NCBI GenBank assembly: GCA_947449765.1
Contig: CANFSP010000001.1
Span: 372,001 to 436,000 of the forward strand
From: Actinomycetota bacterium
GTDB lineage: Bacteria > Actinomycetota > Actinomycetes > Actinomycetales > Microbacteriaceae
Length of the DNA: 64,000 nt
Direction: 5' to 3'
Numbering within the stretch: position 1 is the first letter of the stretch; each line of letters starts with the position of its first letter. The position numbers and the translations under genes were made by a program. Shown piece after piece: positions 37,135 through 46,355 of the stretch. The notes beneath the pieces are model-generated. The model was not told the DNA's origin. It did no database searches and saw nothing but the letters and a program-made list of their open reading frames with translations.

Positions 37135-37425
37135 CTAGCCTTTGAGGGCTGCCTCGTAGGCGATGTCGTCACTCTGGCGACGTCGACGCACGAGGATGAT
37201 GTTGAACGCTGCCGCGGCAGCCGCGGTCAACACGAGGGTGACGGCCCACATCCATCCGTTATCTGGACGAAGCCCGCTCCACAGCATGATTTCCCAGAGG
37301 ATGCCCGCAAACCCGGTCGCGGCGAGGGGGACGAGAACAGCCCCAACGAGTTCACGGCCGGGGAGGCTGTAGCGCGCGATGGTGCCGATGATGTAGCCGG
37401 CCATGAGGACGAAGAGAATTTCCAT
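37135..37425 (-). CDS. Small three-span membrane protein, function unknown
   Basis: The 96-residue protein has three hydrophobic segments (about 2-19, 27-50 and 57-80) and ends in a basic RRRR stretch, then a polar tail. No catalytic motif is seen. It lies 27 bases after the DUF3107 gene on the same strand, so they are probably co-transcribed. The ribosome site is weak. Confidence 0.6.
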   Translation of the reverse strand: MEILFVLMAGYIIGTIARYSLPGRELVGAVLVPLAATGFAGILWEIMLWSGLRPDNGWMWAVTLVLTAAAAAAFNIILVRRRRQSDDIAYEAALKG

Positions 37426-37452
37426 AGGTGGTCCGATTTCTCAGCGAGCGGG

Positions 37453-37677
37453 TTAGGCAACGAATCCGACACGGCGGGCCTGGTCGTTCCCGATTTCGAC
37501 AAAACCGATGGTTGCGGTCGGGATGAGGTAGACCTTGCCCTTGTCATCACTCAGTTTGAGGAACGGCTGCCCGCCGGTGAGGGCGGTCGATACGGCGCTT
37601 TCGATGGTTTCCATCGAGTCGGCGGACTCAAAGCTGATTTCCCGGGCGGTGTTGACGATGGCGATGCGGATTTCCAC
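37453..37677 (-). CDS. DUF3107 family protein
   Basis: This 74-residue actinobacterial protein begins VEIRIAIVNTAREISFES and continues SAVSTALTGGQPFLKLSDDKG, matching the DUF3107 pattern. Function unknown. GTG 37677 has AAAGGGA eight bases upstream. The frame extends to 37704, but the family starts at this point. It diverges from the adnA-like gene. Confidence 0.8.
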   Translation of the reverse strand: MEIRIAIVNTAREISFESADSMETIESAVSTALTGGQPFLKLSDDKGKVYLIPTATIGFVEIGNDQARRVGFVA

Positions 37678-37739
37678 GAGTTGTGTCCCTTTCGTTGCTA
37701 ACAAGTACCTTACCCTCGCTGGCTGTCCGACCCACCCAC

Positions 37740-37745
37740 TAGCGT
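37740..37745 (+). promoter_or_regulatory. -10 box, leaderless promoter of adnA-like gene
   Basis: TAGCGT, seven bases, then ATG 37753. Confidence 0.5.
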
Positions 37746-37752
37746 TGAGCTG

Positions 37753-40700
37753 ATGTCAGATTTACGTGTTTTCCGCGCGCCCGAGCGCACCTTTAGCCCG
37801 GTGGCTCTCGACGAGTCGCAGCGTGCGGTGGTCGAGATGCCGACGACGGCGAGTGCGAGTGTCCTCGGCGCTCCCGGCACCGGAAAAACCGCCACGCTAA
37901 TCGAGCTGGTTGCCGCTCGAGTCGCTTCTGGTTCGATGACCGCTGATCAGGTTCTTGTTCTCACCCCTCAGCGGCACGCGGCTAATCGTCTGCGCATCGC
38001 TCTTGCTGAGCGCCTGGCAGTTCCCACTAATGGGCCACTCGCTCGTACGCCGATGTCACTGGCTTTTTCGCTCGCGGTTGAGGGTGCATTCGCTCGCGGT
38101 GTTGAACCGCCGAGCATGCTGACCGGTAGTGAGCAAGACGCCATCCTCGCCGCATTGCTCGAGCTCGAGACACCGGGCGTGGTGTGGCCAGATTCGTTGG
38201 GGTACGACGTGCGGCAGACACGCACATTCCGCAGCGAGTTGCGCGACCTCCTCGCCCGCTGCGTTGGTAATGCATGGTCAGCCGACGATCTCGCACGCCA
38301 CGGCCGTGAGCGTGATGATGCCGCGTGGGTGGCTGTGGCCGCTTTCTGGCAACACGAGTATGAACCAGCGCTCGCCGACCTCCGCCAGGACCACTTTGAT
38401 GCGGCCACGCTGCTCGCCCAAGGCGCTGTCGCGCTCGCCGACCCGCGTGTGCTCGCGCACACGCGCCTTGTCGTCATCGACGACGCGCACGAGCTGACTC
38501 GAGGTGCTCACGCGCTGGTGCGCGCGTTTATCGCGCGCCAGGTACCCGTGGTGCTCTTCGGCGATCCCGACGTTGCGGCTACCACTTTTCGTGGCGCCGA
38601 CCCGAGTATCGTGGGTGGCTTCGCGCAGGTAGCGCCACACGCGCTCGAGTTCGTTCTCGACACGAGCTATCGACAAGCCGGCCCGGCAGCCGAGCTGGTT
38701 CGCCGAATTACCGAACGGGTGGGCACGGCTCAAGCAGGTCGCCAGCGCGCGGCTCGGGCGGCAGCCGAGGTGAACCACACCGCTCTAGAAATCATCGAGC
38801 GCCCTTCGGGTGTCGCCGAGCTCATCGCGGTGGCGCGACGTTTGCGCGAGTGTCACGTGTACGACGAGGTACCCTTTGCGCGCATGGCCGTTGTTCTCCG
38901 ATCAGGCAGCCAGGTTGCCGAGGTTGCCCGCATCCTCGCTCTCAATGAGGTGCCCACGCGAACACTCGTCTCCGACCGCAGTCTGCGCGATCACGCGATC
39001 GTGCGCGACCTGCTTCGCGTGGTCGAGGTTGGCCTTGGTCGCCGCACTCTCGATTCCGGTGCCACGGCTGACGCCCACACCGCTGTCGATATTTTGCTCA
39101 GCCCGCTCTGTGCGCTCAGCATTGTCGACGTGAGGCGCTTGCGCGTGGCGCTTCGTCATGACGAGCTCGCCCTTGGCGCAAACCGAACCGGAGCGCAATT
39201 ATTGCCGCTCGCGCTCGCCGGTCAGGTTCCGGTGGCACATCTCAGCATGCGCTCGGCGCGTGTGGTCGCCTCGTTCGCCACTCTGCTCGCCGAACTGCGC
39301 GCCGCGACCGACGCCACGATTGAAGAGCTCCTGTGGAAGGTGTGGACCTGGTCCGCACTAGAAAAACGCTGGGGCGGAGAGGCGTCGGGCACAGGAGTCA
39401 TTGCCGACGAGGCAAACCGAAATCTTGATGCGGTGCTCGCTCTCTTTACTGCGGCCAAGCGCGCCGTCGAGCGCGACCCGCAGCGCGCACCTGGAGAGTT
39501 CATCGCGAGTGTGCTCGGTTCAGACGTACCCGAAGATACCCTCGCGTCTCAGGCGTCGAGTGACGCGGTTCTCGTCTGCACGCCAGCTGCTGCCATCGGT
39601 GCCGAATTCGACGTGGTCTCGGTGGCATCGCTACAAGAAGGGCGCTGGCCCAACCTGCGACCGCGTGGCTCCCTCTTTCACGGGCAGAATCTCGATGGGG
39701 TCGCCGCCGGACTCAGCGCCACCGACCTCGAAAACATCGATGAGCGCAAGCAGGTTCTCGACGATGAGCTTCGCATGTTTGCCCTCGCCGCCTCACGGGC
39801 TCGCCGGCTCGTTGTGCTCTCGGCCGCATCTGGTCACGATGAAGCGCCCTCACCCGTGATGCGCGTCGCTCAGGCAATTGAGGGTGTCACGGTCGACGCC
39901 ACGCACAACATCGACGCCTACCCGCTGAGTTTGCGCGGCATGGTCGGTCACCTCCGCAGGCAACTCACCCAAGACCTGCGCACTCACCAATCCGTCTCCG
40001 AAACCGCGCACGAAACCGCTCGCGCTCTCGCCGAGCTGGCGCGACACGAAGTTCCGGGCGCAGACCCGGTCGACTGGTACGGGCTGATTGATCCCTCAAC
40101 CCTGAGGCCACTCGCCGAGCTTGACGAGGGCGAAAAGGTATCGGTCAGCCCATCTCGCCTCGACAGTTGGGAGAAGAACCAATTCGGATGGTTCCTCGAC
40201 GGCACGGTCGGCTGGCAAGGAAGCACCGCAACCGGTGTGGGCACGCTCGTGCACGAAATATTTGAACAGTCGGTTCGCTCGCCGGAACTCTCGATCGACC
40301 CGCATGACATGTGGACGCGCATCAAACCCCGCTGGGCCGAGCTTGCCATTGAGCCCGCCTGGGAATCCGAACGCGAAAAGAAACGCGTGCGAAAAATGTT
40401 GGATGCACTCTCCGACTACATCGCGGAATTCCGGGCATCCGGTCGCGAAGTGATCGGGGTGGAAACTCACTTTTCGCTCGCCGTCGGACGCGGAAAGCTC
40501 ACCGGCACCGTCGATCGATTCGAGCAGCATCCCGATGGGAGCGTCACCGTCGTCGATCTCAAGACCAGCAAGAACCCCATTTCCAAAGACGAAGCGCAAG
40601 CGAACATTCAGTTGGCGTGCTACCAGTTCGCACTCGTGAACGATGCGTTCATTGACGCAGACCAGGTGGATGCGAGCGTGATTCCCGAGAGATTGCCGTC

Positions 40701-40974
40701 CGCTGGCGCGACGCTGCTATACCTCAACAAAGACTCCGGCGATACCTTCACGTATCAGACCCGCGAGCAGGCACCCATCGAGGCGCTCGGTGAGTCCGTG
40801 GGAAAAGACGGCCAACCAATTACGGTTGAGGGCGTGCGAGCGCTCATCGAAGGTGCCGTAGAGGGCATGGCGGGCAGCGTGTTCACAGCAATCGTGTACA
40901 CGCGAGAAGAAATAGGTGAGTTTGACAGTGGCTGGTCCAAGCGCATCCACGTGGTTCAGGCGGTGAGCGCGTAG
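37753..40974 (+). CDS. adnA: AdnA-like helicase-nuclease subunit
   Basis: The 1073-residue protein matches the first subunit of the actinobacterial AdnAB double-strand-break resection machine. Walker A GAPGTGKT is at 39-46, but motif II reads IDDAHEL (D243-D244) in place of DExQD, so the motor looks weakened. The C-terminal PD-(D/E)XK nuclease is intact in outline: GTLVHEIFEQ, TGTVDRFEQ, VVDLKTSKNP and QLACYQFAL. AdnB follows with a one-base TAGTG overlap. The subunit call rests on order, length and the degenerate motif. Confidence 0.85.
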   Translation: MSDLRVFRAPERTFSPVALDESQRAVVEMPTTASASVLGAPGTGKTATLIELVAARVASGSMTADQVLVLTPQRHAANRLRIALAERLAVPTNGPLARTPMSLAFSLAVEGAFARGVEPPSMLTGSEQDAILAALLELETPGVVWPDSLGYDVRQTRTFRSELRDLLARCVGNAWSADDLARHGRERDDAAWVAVAAFWQHEYEPALADLRQDHFDAATLLAQGAVALADPRVLAHTRLVVIDDAHELTRGAHALVRAFIARQVPVVLFGDPDVAATTFRGADPSIVGGFAQVAPHALEFVLDTSYRQAGPAAELVRRITERVGTAQAGRQRAARAAAEVNHTALEIIERPSGVAELIAVARRLRECHVYDEVPFARMAVVLRSGSQVAEVARILALNEVPTRTLVSDRSLRDHAIVRDLLRVVEVGLGRRTLDSGATADAHTAVDILLSPLCALSIVDVRRLRVALRHDELALGANRTGAQLLPLALAGQVPVAHLSMRSARVVASFATLLAELRAATDATIEELLWKVWTWSALEKRWGGEASGTGVIADEANRNLDAVLALFTAAKRAVERDPQRAPGEFIASVLGSDVPEDTLASQASSDAVLVCTPAAAIGAEFDVVSVASLQEGRWPNLRPRGSLFHGQNLDGVAAGLSATDLENIDERKQVLDDELRMFALAASRARRLVVLSAASGHDEAPSPVMRVAQAIEGVTVDATHNIDAYPLSLRGMVGHLRRQLTQDLRTHQSVSETAHETARALAELARHEVPGADPVDWYGLIDPSTLRPLAELDEGEKVSVSPSRLDSWEKNQFGWFLDGTVGWQGSTATGVGTLVHEIFEQSVRSPELSIDPHDMWTRIKPRWAELAIEPAWESEREKKRVRKMLDALSDYIAEFRASGREVIGVETHFSLAVGRGKLTGTVDRFEQHPDGSVTVVDLKTSKNPISKDEAQANIQLACYQFALVNDAFIDADQVDASVIPERLPSAGATLLYLNKDSGDTFTYQTREQAPIEALGESVGKDGQPITVEGVRALIEGAVEGMAGSVFTAIVYTREEIGEFDSGWSKRIHVVQAVSA

Positions 40975-43900
40975 TGAACGAGTTGACTCAGACCTATTCC
41001 GCGGCCGACATCGCGACCGCCCTCGGGCGCACGTTTATGCCGTCGCCGCACCAGACCACCATCATTGAAGCGCCGCTTGAGTCGAGCATCGTCATTGCCG
41101 GAGCAGGCAGCGGCAAAACCGAGACCATGGCGAATCGGGTGGTCTACTTGGTCGCCAACGGTTTCGTGCGTGTCGACGAAGTGCTCGGCATGACGTTTAC
41201 GCGCAAGGCTGCCAACGAACTTGCCAATCGCGTCCGAGGCAACCTCGCCGATCTGACGCGATCAGGTCTCGTGATTCCCGGTGCCGCCGGGCAGAGCCTT
41301 CACGACGACATGCTCGGTGCCACCATCACCACCTACAACGCTTTCGCCAATCGCATCTACGCCGATTTTGCGCACCTCATTGGTCGCGATCCCGACGCGC
41401 GCGTGATGTCCGAAGCGAGTGCTTGGCAGCTCGCCCGGCTCGTCGCCGAGGGCGCCGACGAAGAAGACATGTTGAGCATCAATAAGAGCCTGGACGATAT
41501 TGCCGAGGCTATCCTTTCGCTGTCGCGCGGACTCAACGACAACATGAGCAGTGCGGAAAACCTGGCCGCATACGGAGAAAGCTTCGCCGAATTCTTCGAT
41601 GGGCTTCCCGATGGCAAGATTTCCAAAACACGCCTGCAACCCATGCTCAAAGTCCGAGCCATCGCCGACGGATTACCCCGAATGGCGCGACTGGTTCGCG
41701 ACTACGACGCACTCAAGCGCGGTCGATCGCAGATGGAATTTAGCGACCAGGTTTCAGGTGCCAACCAGATCGTCACATCCTTCGACGAGGTCGGTCTGGC
41801 GCTGCGCAAGCAGTACAAAGTGGTCCTGCTCGACGAATACCAAGACACGTCAAATGTGCAGATCGAGTTGCTCGCAAACCTGTTTCGAGGACTCGCCGTC
41901 ACGGCGGTTGGCGACCCCAATCAGGCCATTTACGGATGGCGTGGCGCGAGTGCGTCGAGCATGCACACGGGCAGGTTCTTCGCAAAGTACGCTCCGACGC
42001 AGAGCGCACGACCCGTGTTTGAGTTGCCCGAAAGCTGGCGCAACCCGCAGGTCGTCCTCACCGCGGCAAATGCCGTGGCATCGTTGCTCCCACATGAGAC
42101 CGACGAGCATCCGATTGATCTCGCGTTGGGTTCCGAGGCGACCACGGGGTCACTCACCACCTACTATCCCGAAACGGTGCGCGAAGAAGCCGAGCTCGTC
42201 GCGGCCTGGTTTACCGATCAGATCGCGAAGTGGGAGCCGCGACCGGGAGTGAGTAAAGACGCCGGTCTCGAGAAGCCGACTGCCGCACTGCTGGTTCGTC
42301 GCATCGCAGACCTCGAAGAGTTCAAGCTCGCACTCGATCGTCACGATGTTCCCTATCGCGTGGTGGGGCTCGGTGGGTTGATGGTGGATCCCGTCATCGT
42401 TGACCTCGTCTGCGCACTGCGCGTGCTCCACTTTGCGAACGCCGAATCGGAGCTCGTTCGTCTCCTCGCTGGCCCCAAATGGCGCATAGCGCCCCGTGAC
42501 CTTCGAGCACTGCACAAGACCGCAACGTGGTTGGCAGGTCACGACTATGCCCGCAAGCAACTCGACGAGCAGGTTGTCGCTCGCTTGCGCGAGTCAGTGG
42601 CCGCCGAGGACGGCGCCAGCCTGATCGACGCGCTCGACTTCGTGAGCGAACGACCCGACAAAGATCATTACGCCCTTCGAGGATTGAGTGACGACGGGTT
42701 CGAGCGACTGCGCGACGCCGGTCTGCTCTTCGCCGATTTGCGACGACGCGTCGGGCTTGATCTGCGCGAGCTTGTAGTGGTTGTCATGCAGGCGCTCAAC
42801 CTCGACATCGAGGGTGAGGCAAACGACACAACAGCATCCGTCGAGCCGGTCATTTCGGCGTTCCTGGAAGCCGTCAACGCCTACCTCAGCACAGCCGACG
42901 ATGTCACTCTCGGGTCGTTCCTCAAGTGGCTTGCTGACGCTGAGCGTCGCGACCGCATGAGTCCGGCCGCCGCGGATGCTGAACCGGGCGTGGTGCAACT
43001 GATGACCATTCACGGGGCAAAAGGATTGGAGTGGCACCTTGTTGCCGTTCCGAGACAGAGCGAGATGGATAAAGCAACCGTCACGCGCAACGGCGAAACT
43101 TGGGCAACCTTCGGTGTCGTGCCCGACGAGTTGCGCGCCGATATTGATGACCTGACCCCCTGGTGGGGCTGGAAGTCAGTGACCGACCGCGACACACTCG
43201 CCAAGGAATACGACACCTATAAGGCCGGTGCCGTTCAGCGATACAAAAATGAGCAGCGCCGCCTCGCCTACGTGGCTTTCACCCGCAGCATGCAGCACCT
43301 GCTCGTCACCGGATCTTTCTGGAGCGGAACGACCACCTCCCGCGGACCCAACGAGTACTTGCGTGACATTGCCGCGGTGACGGATGGCGTTGAGCTTCCC
43401 GAGCAATCGGTACACACCAAGCTCCCCGAATCCGCCGGAGTGACCACGGTTGAGTGGCCACTCTCGCCCTTCGGCGCTCGATCCGAACGTGTTCACCGGG
43501 CTGCCGAGCTCGTGCGGTCAGCCGATCGTCAGCCCCCTGCTGAGATCGCGCGCGACATCGAGCTGTTGGTTGCCGAACGGGAGCGTCGCGCGCAGATCGC
43601 CCGACTGCCACTGCCCACGCGAATCGCGGCATCCCGATTCAAAGACTTCATCGAGAAGCCCGGCACGGTGGCACAGCAGTTGCGTCGACCGATGCCCAGT
43701 GAACCGTACCGGGCGACCATGCTCGGCACGATCTTCCACGCGTGGGTAGAGGCTCTCGGCAAGTCCGAAGAAACCCTTCCCGGATTCGATGCGCACGCCA
43801 GCGGATACTCGTCCGACCTGCTCGACGTCATCACCGAGAGAGACCTCGACGCCGACGATCAGCCGGGGATGCACGCCATTGACGAGGTGCAACTCGAAAA

Positions 43901-44279
43901 ACTCAAAGCGACATTCCTCGCCTCGGAATGGGGCACACTCCGTCCGTATCGAACCGAGCTCGAGATCCAATTGCCGCTCGGGCCCAACATTGTCATCTGC
44001 AAGATCGATGCGATTTATCGCCACGAGACGGCCGCCGGGGTGAGATACGACATCGTCGATTGGAAAACCGGGAAAACCCCCACCGATGCGACTGACCTCG
44101 AAGCTCGGCAGTATCAGCTAGCCCTGTATCGACTGGCGTTCGCGAAGTGGGCCAACCTTCCACTCACCGACGTCGATGCGGCGTTGTACTTTGTCGCACA
44201 CGACACGGTGATTCGACCCGAAGTCATTTTCGACGAGCAACAACTCCTCGATCGGTGGGGACAAATTTTCGGCGACTAG
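40974..44279 (+). CDS. adnB: AdnB-like helicase-nuclease subunit
   Basis: The 1101-residue UvrD-type helicase is fused to a C-terminal nuclease. Walker A is GAGSGKT at 43-49 and motif II DEYQD is at 287-291. Later motifs are VGDPNQAIYGWRGAS, MTIHGAKGLEWHLV and RRLAYVAFTRSMQ. The nuclease segment has GTIFHAWVEAL, YDIVDWKTGKTP and RQYQLALYRLAF. It should be the main motor of the complex that resects DNA ends. It starts at GTG overlapping the adnA stop and converges with the phosphotransferase-like gene. Confidence 0.9.
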   Translation: MNELTQTYSAADIATALGRTFMPSPHQTTIIEAPLESSIVIAGAGSGKTETMANRVVYLVANGFVRVDEVLGMTFTRKAANELANRVRGNLADLTRSGLVIPGAAGQSLHDDMLGATITTYNAFANRIYADFAHLIGRDPDARVMSEASAWQLARLVAEGADEEDMLSINKSLDDIAEAILSLSRGLNDNMSSAENLAAYGESFAEFFDGLPDGKISKTRLQPMLKVRAIADGLPRMARLVRDYDALKRGRSQMEFSDQVSGANQIVTSFDEVGLALRKQYKVVLLDEYQDTSNVQIELLANLFRGLAVTAVGDPNQAIYGWRGASASSMHTGRFFAKYAPTQSARPVFELPESWRNPQVVLTAANAVASLLPHETDEHPIDLALGSEATTGSLTTYYPETVREEAELVAAWFTDQIAKWEPRPGVSKDAGLEKPTAALLVRRIADLEEFKLALDRHDVPYRVVGLGGLMVDPVIVDLVCALRVLHFANAESELVRLLAGPKWRIAPRDLRALHKTATWLAGHDYARKQLDEQVVARLRESVAAEDGASLIDALDFVSERPDKDHYALRGLSDDGFERLRDAGLLFADLRRRVGLDLRELVVVVMQALNLDIEGEANDTTASVEPVISAFLEAVNAYLSTADDVTLGSFLKWLADAERRDRMSPAAADAEPGVVQLMTIHGAKGLEWHLVAVPRQSEMDKATVTRNGETWATFGVVPDELRADIDDLTPWWGWKSVTDRDTLAKEYDTYKAGAVQRYKNEQRRLAYVAFTRSMQHLLVTGSFWSGTTTSRGPNEYLRDIAAVTDGVELPEQSVHTKLPESAGVTTVEWPLSPFGARSERVHRAAELVRSADRQPPAEIARDIELLVAERERRAQIARLPLPTRIAASRFKDFIEKPGTVAQQLRRPMPSEPYRATMLGTIFHAWVEALGKSEETLPGFDAHASGYSSDLLDVITERDLDADDQPGMHAIDEVQLEKLKATFLASEWGTLRPYRTELEIQLPLGPNIVICKIDAIYRHETAAGVRYDIVDWKTGKTPTDATDLEARQYQLALYRLAFAKWANLPLTDVDAALYFVAHDTVIRPEVIFDEQQLLDRWGQIFGD

Positions 44280-44315
44280 CCTGCGCACCCCCGCGGCGGG
44301 TCATCCGCTACCGGT

Positions 44316-45332
44316 CTACCTGTCGTCTTGCGTCTCGGGCCTCACCGCAACATCATCGAGAAGCGCTTGCACATCGGTGACCGACATCACCGCAGGGGCG
44401 TCACCACCCACTGAGCTCACCGGTTCGTCCCGAATCGTGTCAACCAGCTGATCCAGCATCGTGATGGCGTCGTCGACAATCTCCTGCTGCTGGGAATCGA
44501 CACCGTGCATGAGCCAGCGCGCAAGCTCCAGTTCGCTGTAGAGCACTGCGCGTTGCCAGACCCGGGGATCCGTCGTTGACAAGCGAATGTCGGAGTATGC
44601 GGCGAAAGCCTCGCGCTGCGCACTCGGATCGAGGGTGATGAGCCAGTGCAAATCCCACGCCGGGTCGCCAACGCGAGCAGATCCCCAGGCGAGTACGCCG
44701 CGAACATCGTCGTCATCGATGACGAAACGGTCGATCCCGAGTGAGCCGTGCACGAACGTCGGCTCGAACATCCACAACCGGGAATCGTCGACCGCGGCAC
44801 TCCACCGCGCGCTGAGCACGGCCGGCAAGAGACCGGTCTTTTTTGCCCGGCTGAGCAGATCTCTGGTCTGCACCTGTGCATCCACCGAACTCAGTACCCG
44901 AATGCCGGACTTCTCAACAAAACCGGTGGGGAGCCGGTGAATGTGCGCGATCGCCCGTCCAATCACGAAGGCGAGACCGGGGTTGTTGACGAAATCCTTA
45001 GCCACGAGCACGCGGCCGGGAATGAAGCTGCACACCACGCCGAACGTGTGGTCCATGGTTGCACGGCCGAGGATTTCGGGAACCTGAAAAGGGAGCAGGG
45101 AGCGCACTCCTGGCGTCATCGCCTCGAGCACCGAAATCTGCGCAGACAGGTCGCTCTCTGCTTTTTTATTGCTCGGGATTCGAATGATGATCGACGCGCC
45201 GGTCGCATCCGTGGCAACGGCACTGTCGAAATCCCCGAACTGATCCGTCGTCAGTGCCCTCGTACTCACCGGGCTAAACCCCGGGGCAGCGACGACCGCC
45301 AGCGCCGCTAAAGTGAGAGGAGACCGGGCCAT
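44316..45332 (-). CDS. Phosphotransferase-like protein lacking catalytic aspartates
   Basis: This 338-residue protein has aminoglycoside/macrolide phosphotransferase fold. The two hallmark motifs are altered. The catalytic loop reads FVHGSLGIDRFVI, with serine where HGDL has the catalytic aspartate. The metal site reads GVLAWGSARVGDPAWDL, where GVIDWGD is normal. It is therefore probably a pseudokinase with a binding or regulatory role, or an atypical enzyme. ATG follows TAGCCT by six bases. Nothing ties it to antibiotic resistance. Confidence 0.7.
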   Translation of the reverse strand: MARSPLTLAALAVVAAPGFSPVSTRALTTDQFGDFDSAVATDATGASIIIRIPSNKKAESDLSAQISVLEAMTPGVRSLLPFQVPEILGRATMDHTFGVVCSFIPGRVLVAKDFVNNPGLAFVIGRAIAHIHRLPTGFVEKSGIRVLSSVDAQVQTRDLLSRAKKTGLLPAVLSARWSAAVDDSRLWMFEPTFVHGSLGIDRFVIDDDDVRGVLAWGSARVGDPAWDLHWLITLDPSAQREAFAAYSDIRLSTTDPRVWQRAVLYSELELARWLMHGVDSQQQEIVDDAITMLDQLVDTIRDEPVSSVGGDAPAVMSVTDVQALLDDVAVRPETQDDR

Positions 45333-45338
45333 GAGTCA

Positions 45339-45344
45339 AGGCTA
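45339..45344 (-). promoter_or_regulatory. -10 box, leaderless promoter of phosphotransferase-like gene
   Basis: TAGCCT, six bases (TGACTC), then ATG 45332. Confidence 0.55.
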
Positions 45345-45398
45345 GGTTGCGTGAGCGTGTCGAGCCTCGAACGCCACGCGTGCAGGGTGGAGTAGCAA

Positions 45399-46355
45399 AT
45401 GTCGGTCGAATTCCGTGAACCCGTGATGCTCGGTCGCGAGCAGCATGATCGGGATGCCGTTGCGCGCACCCGCGAGGGTCTCGTCGACGAACTACGTGAG
45501 CACGAGAACACGCGCATCCTTCTCGTTCACAATTCACGCTCATTGGTCAGCGATGACGCAATCGTATTTGTACGCGCGACCGACGTGCCCGGCGACGCCG
45601 TCTTTGTGTATCTCGGTCGTGAGCTCGACGTGGCCGACGAGGATGGTGCGTTTCTCGCCGCGTTTTCGGCCGGCTCGACTGACGAGTGGGAGGCACTCGC
45701 TGCCACGCACGGCGCCGAGTGGGCAGACTTGCGCGTCGTCGGATCCGCACTGAGCACGCGCGACGCAGGACTCTTCACGCAGGCGATTGCGGTGTTCCAC
45801 TGGCACCAGTCGCACCCGCACAACCCGCGCTCGGGATCGTTGACGGAGCCCGCGCAGGCCGGCTGGGTGCGGGCCGCCGTGGATGACGGATCTCACGTCT
45901 TTCCGCGCACCGATCCGGCAGTCATTGTCTTGGTCACCGACGAGGACGATCGAATTTTGTTGGGCAACAACGCGCTGTGGGAGGCTGACCGTTTCTCGTT
46001 GCTCGCCGGCTACGTCGACCCGGGTGAGTCTCTCGAGTCCGCCGTCGTGCGTGAAATTTTCGAGGAGAGCGGTTTGCGCGTGGTCAATCCCACCTATGCC
46101 GGGTCTCAGCCGTGGCCGTTTCCCGGTTCCGTGATGATGGGATTTACGGCACAGCTCGCTCCCGGTCAGAACCCCGACGCGCACGCGGCGGATGGTGAAG
46201 AGATTCTTCGCTTGCGCTGGTTTACCCGCGACGAGTTGAAGGCATCGGTCGATCAGATCAAGCTGCCCGGTCGGGTGGCGATTGCCCGATGGATGATCGA
46301 GCGCTGGCTCGGTGAAGAAATCGATCAAGAGTCTGGCTGGCGAGGCACGAGATGA
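45399..46355 (+). CDS. nudC: NAD(+) diphosphatase (NudC-type Nudix hydrolase)
   Basis: This 318-residue hydrolase splits NADH/NAD(+) into NMN and AMP, and homologues remove NAD caps from RNA. The Nudix box GYVDPGESLESAVVREIFEESG fits GX5EX7REUXEEXGU, and the diagnostic SQPWPFPGS follows. The zinc-ribbon cysteines normally found before the Nudix domain are absent: the region reads FHWHQSHPHNPRSG and AGWVRAAV. The end overlaps the helicase gene by four bases (ATGA). ATG with a GGAG site upstream. Confidence 0.88.
   Translation: MSVEFREPVMLGREQHDRDAVARTREGLVDELREHENTRILLVHNSRSLVSDDAIVFVRATDVPGDAVFVYLGRELDVADEDGAFLAAFSAGSTDEWEALAATHGAEWADLRVVGSALSTRDAGLFTQAIAVFHWHQSHPHNPRSGSLTEPAQAGWVRAAVDDGSHVFPRTDPAVIVLVTDEDDRILLGNNALWEADRFSLLAGYVDPGESLESAVVREIFEESGLRVVNPTYAGSQPWPFPGSVMMGFTAQLAPGQNPDAHAADGEEILRLRWFTRDELKASVDQIKLPGRVAIARWMIERWLGEEIDQESGWRGTR

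Noticed and set aside
44316-45332. Antibiotic-resistance phosphotransferase
   Set aside because: Catalytic and metal-binding aspartates are missing, and there is no mobile context.
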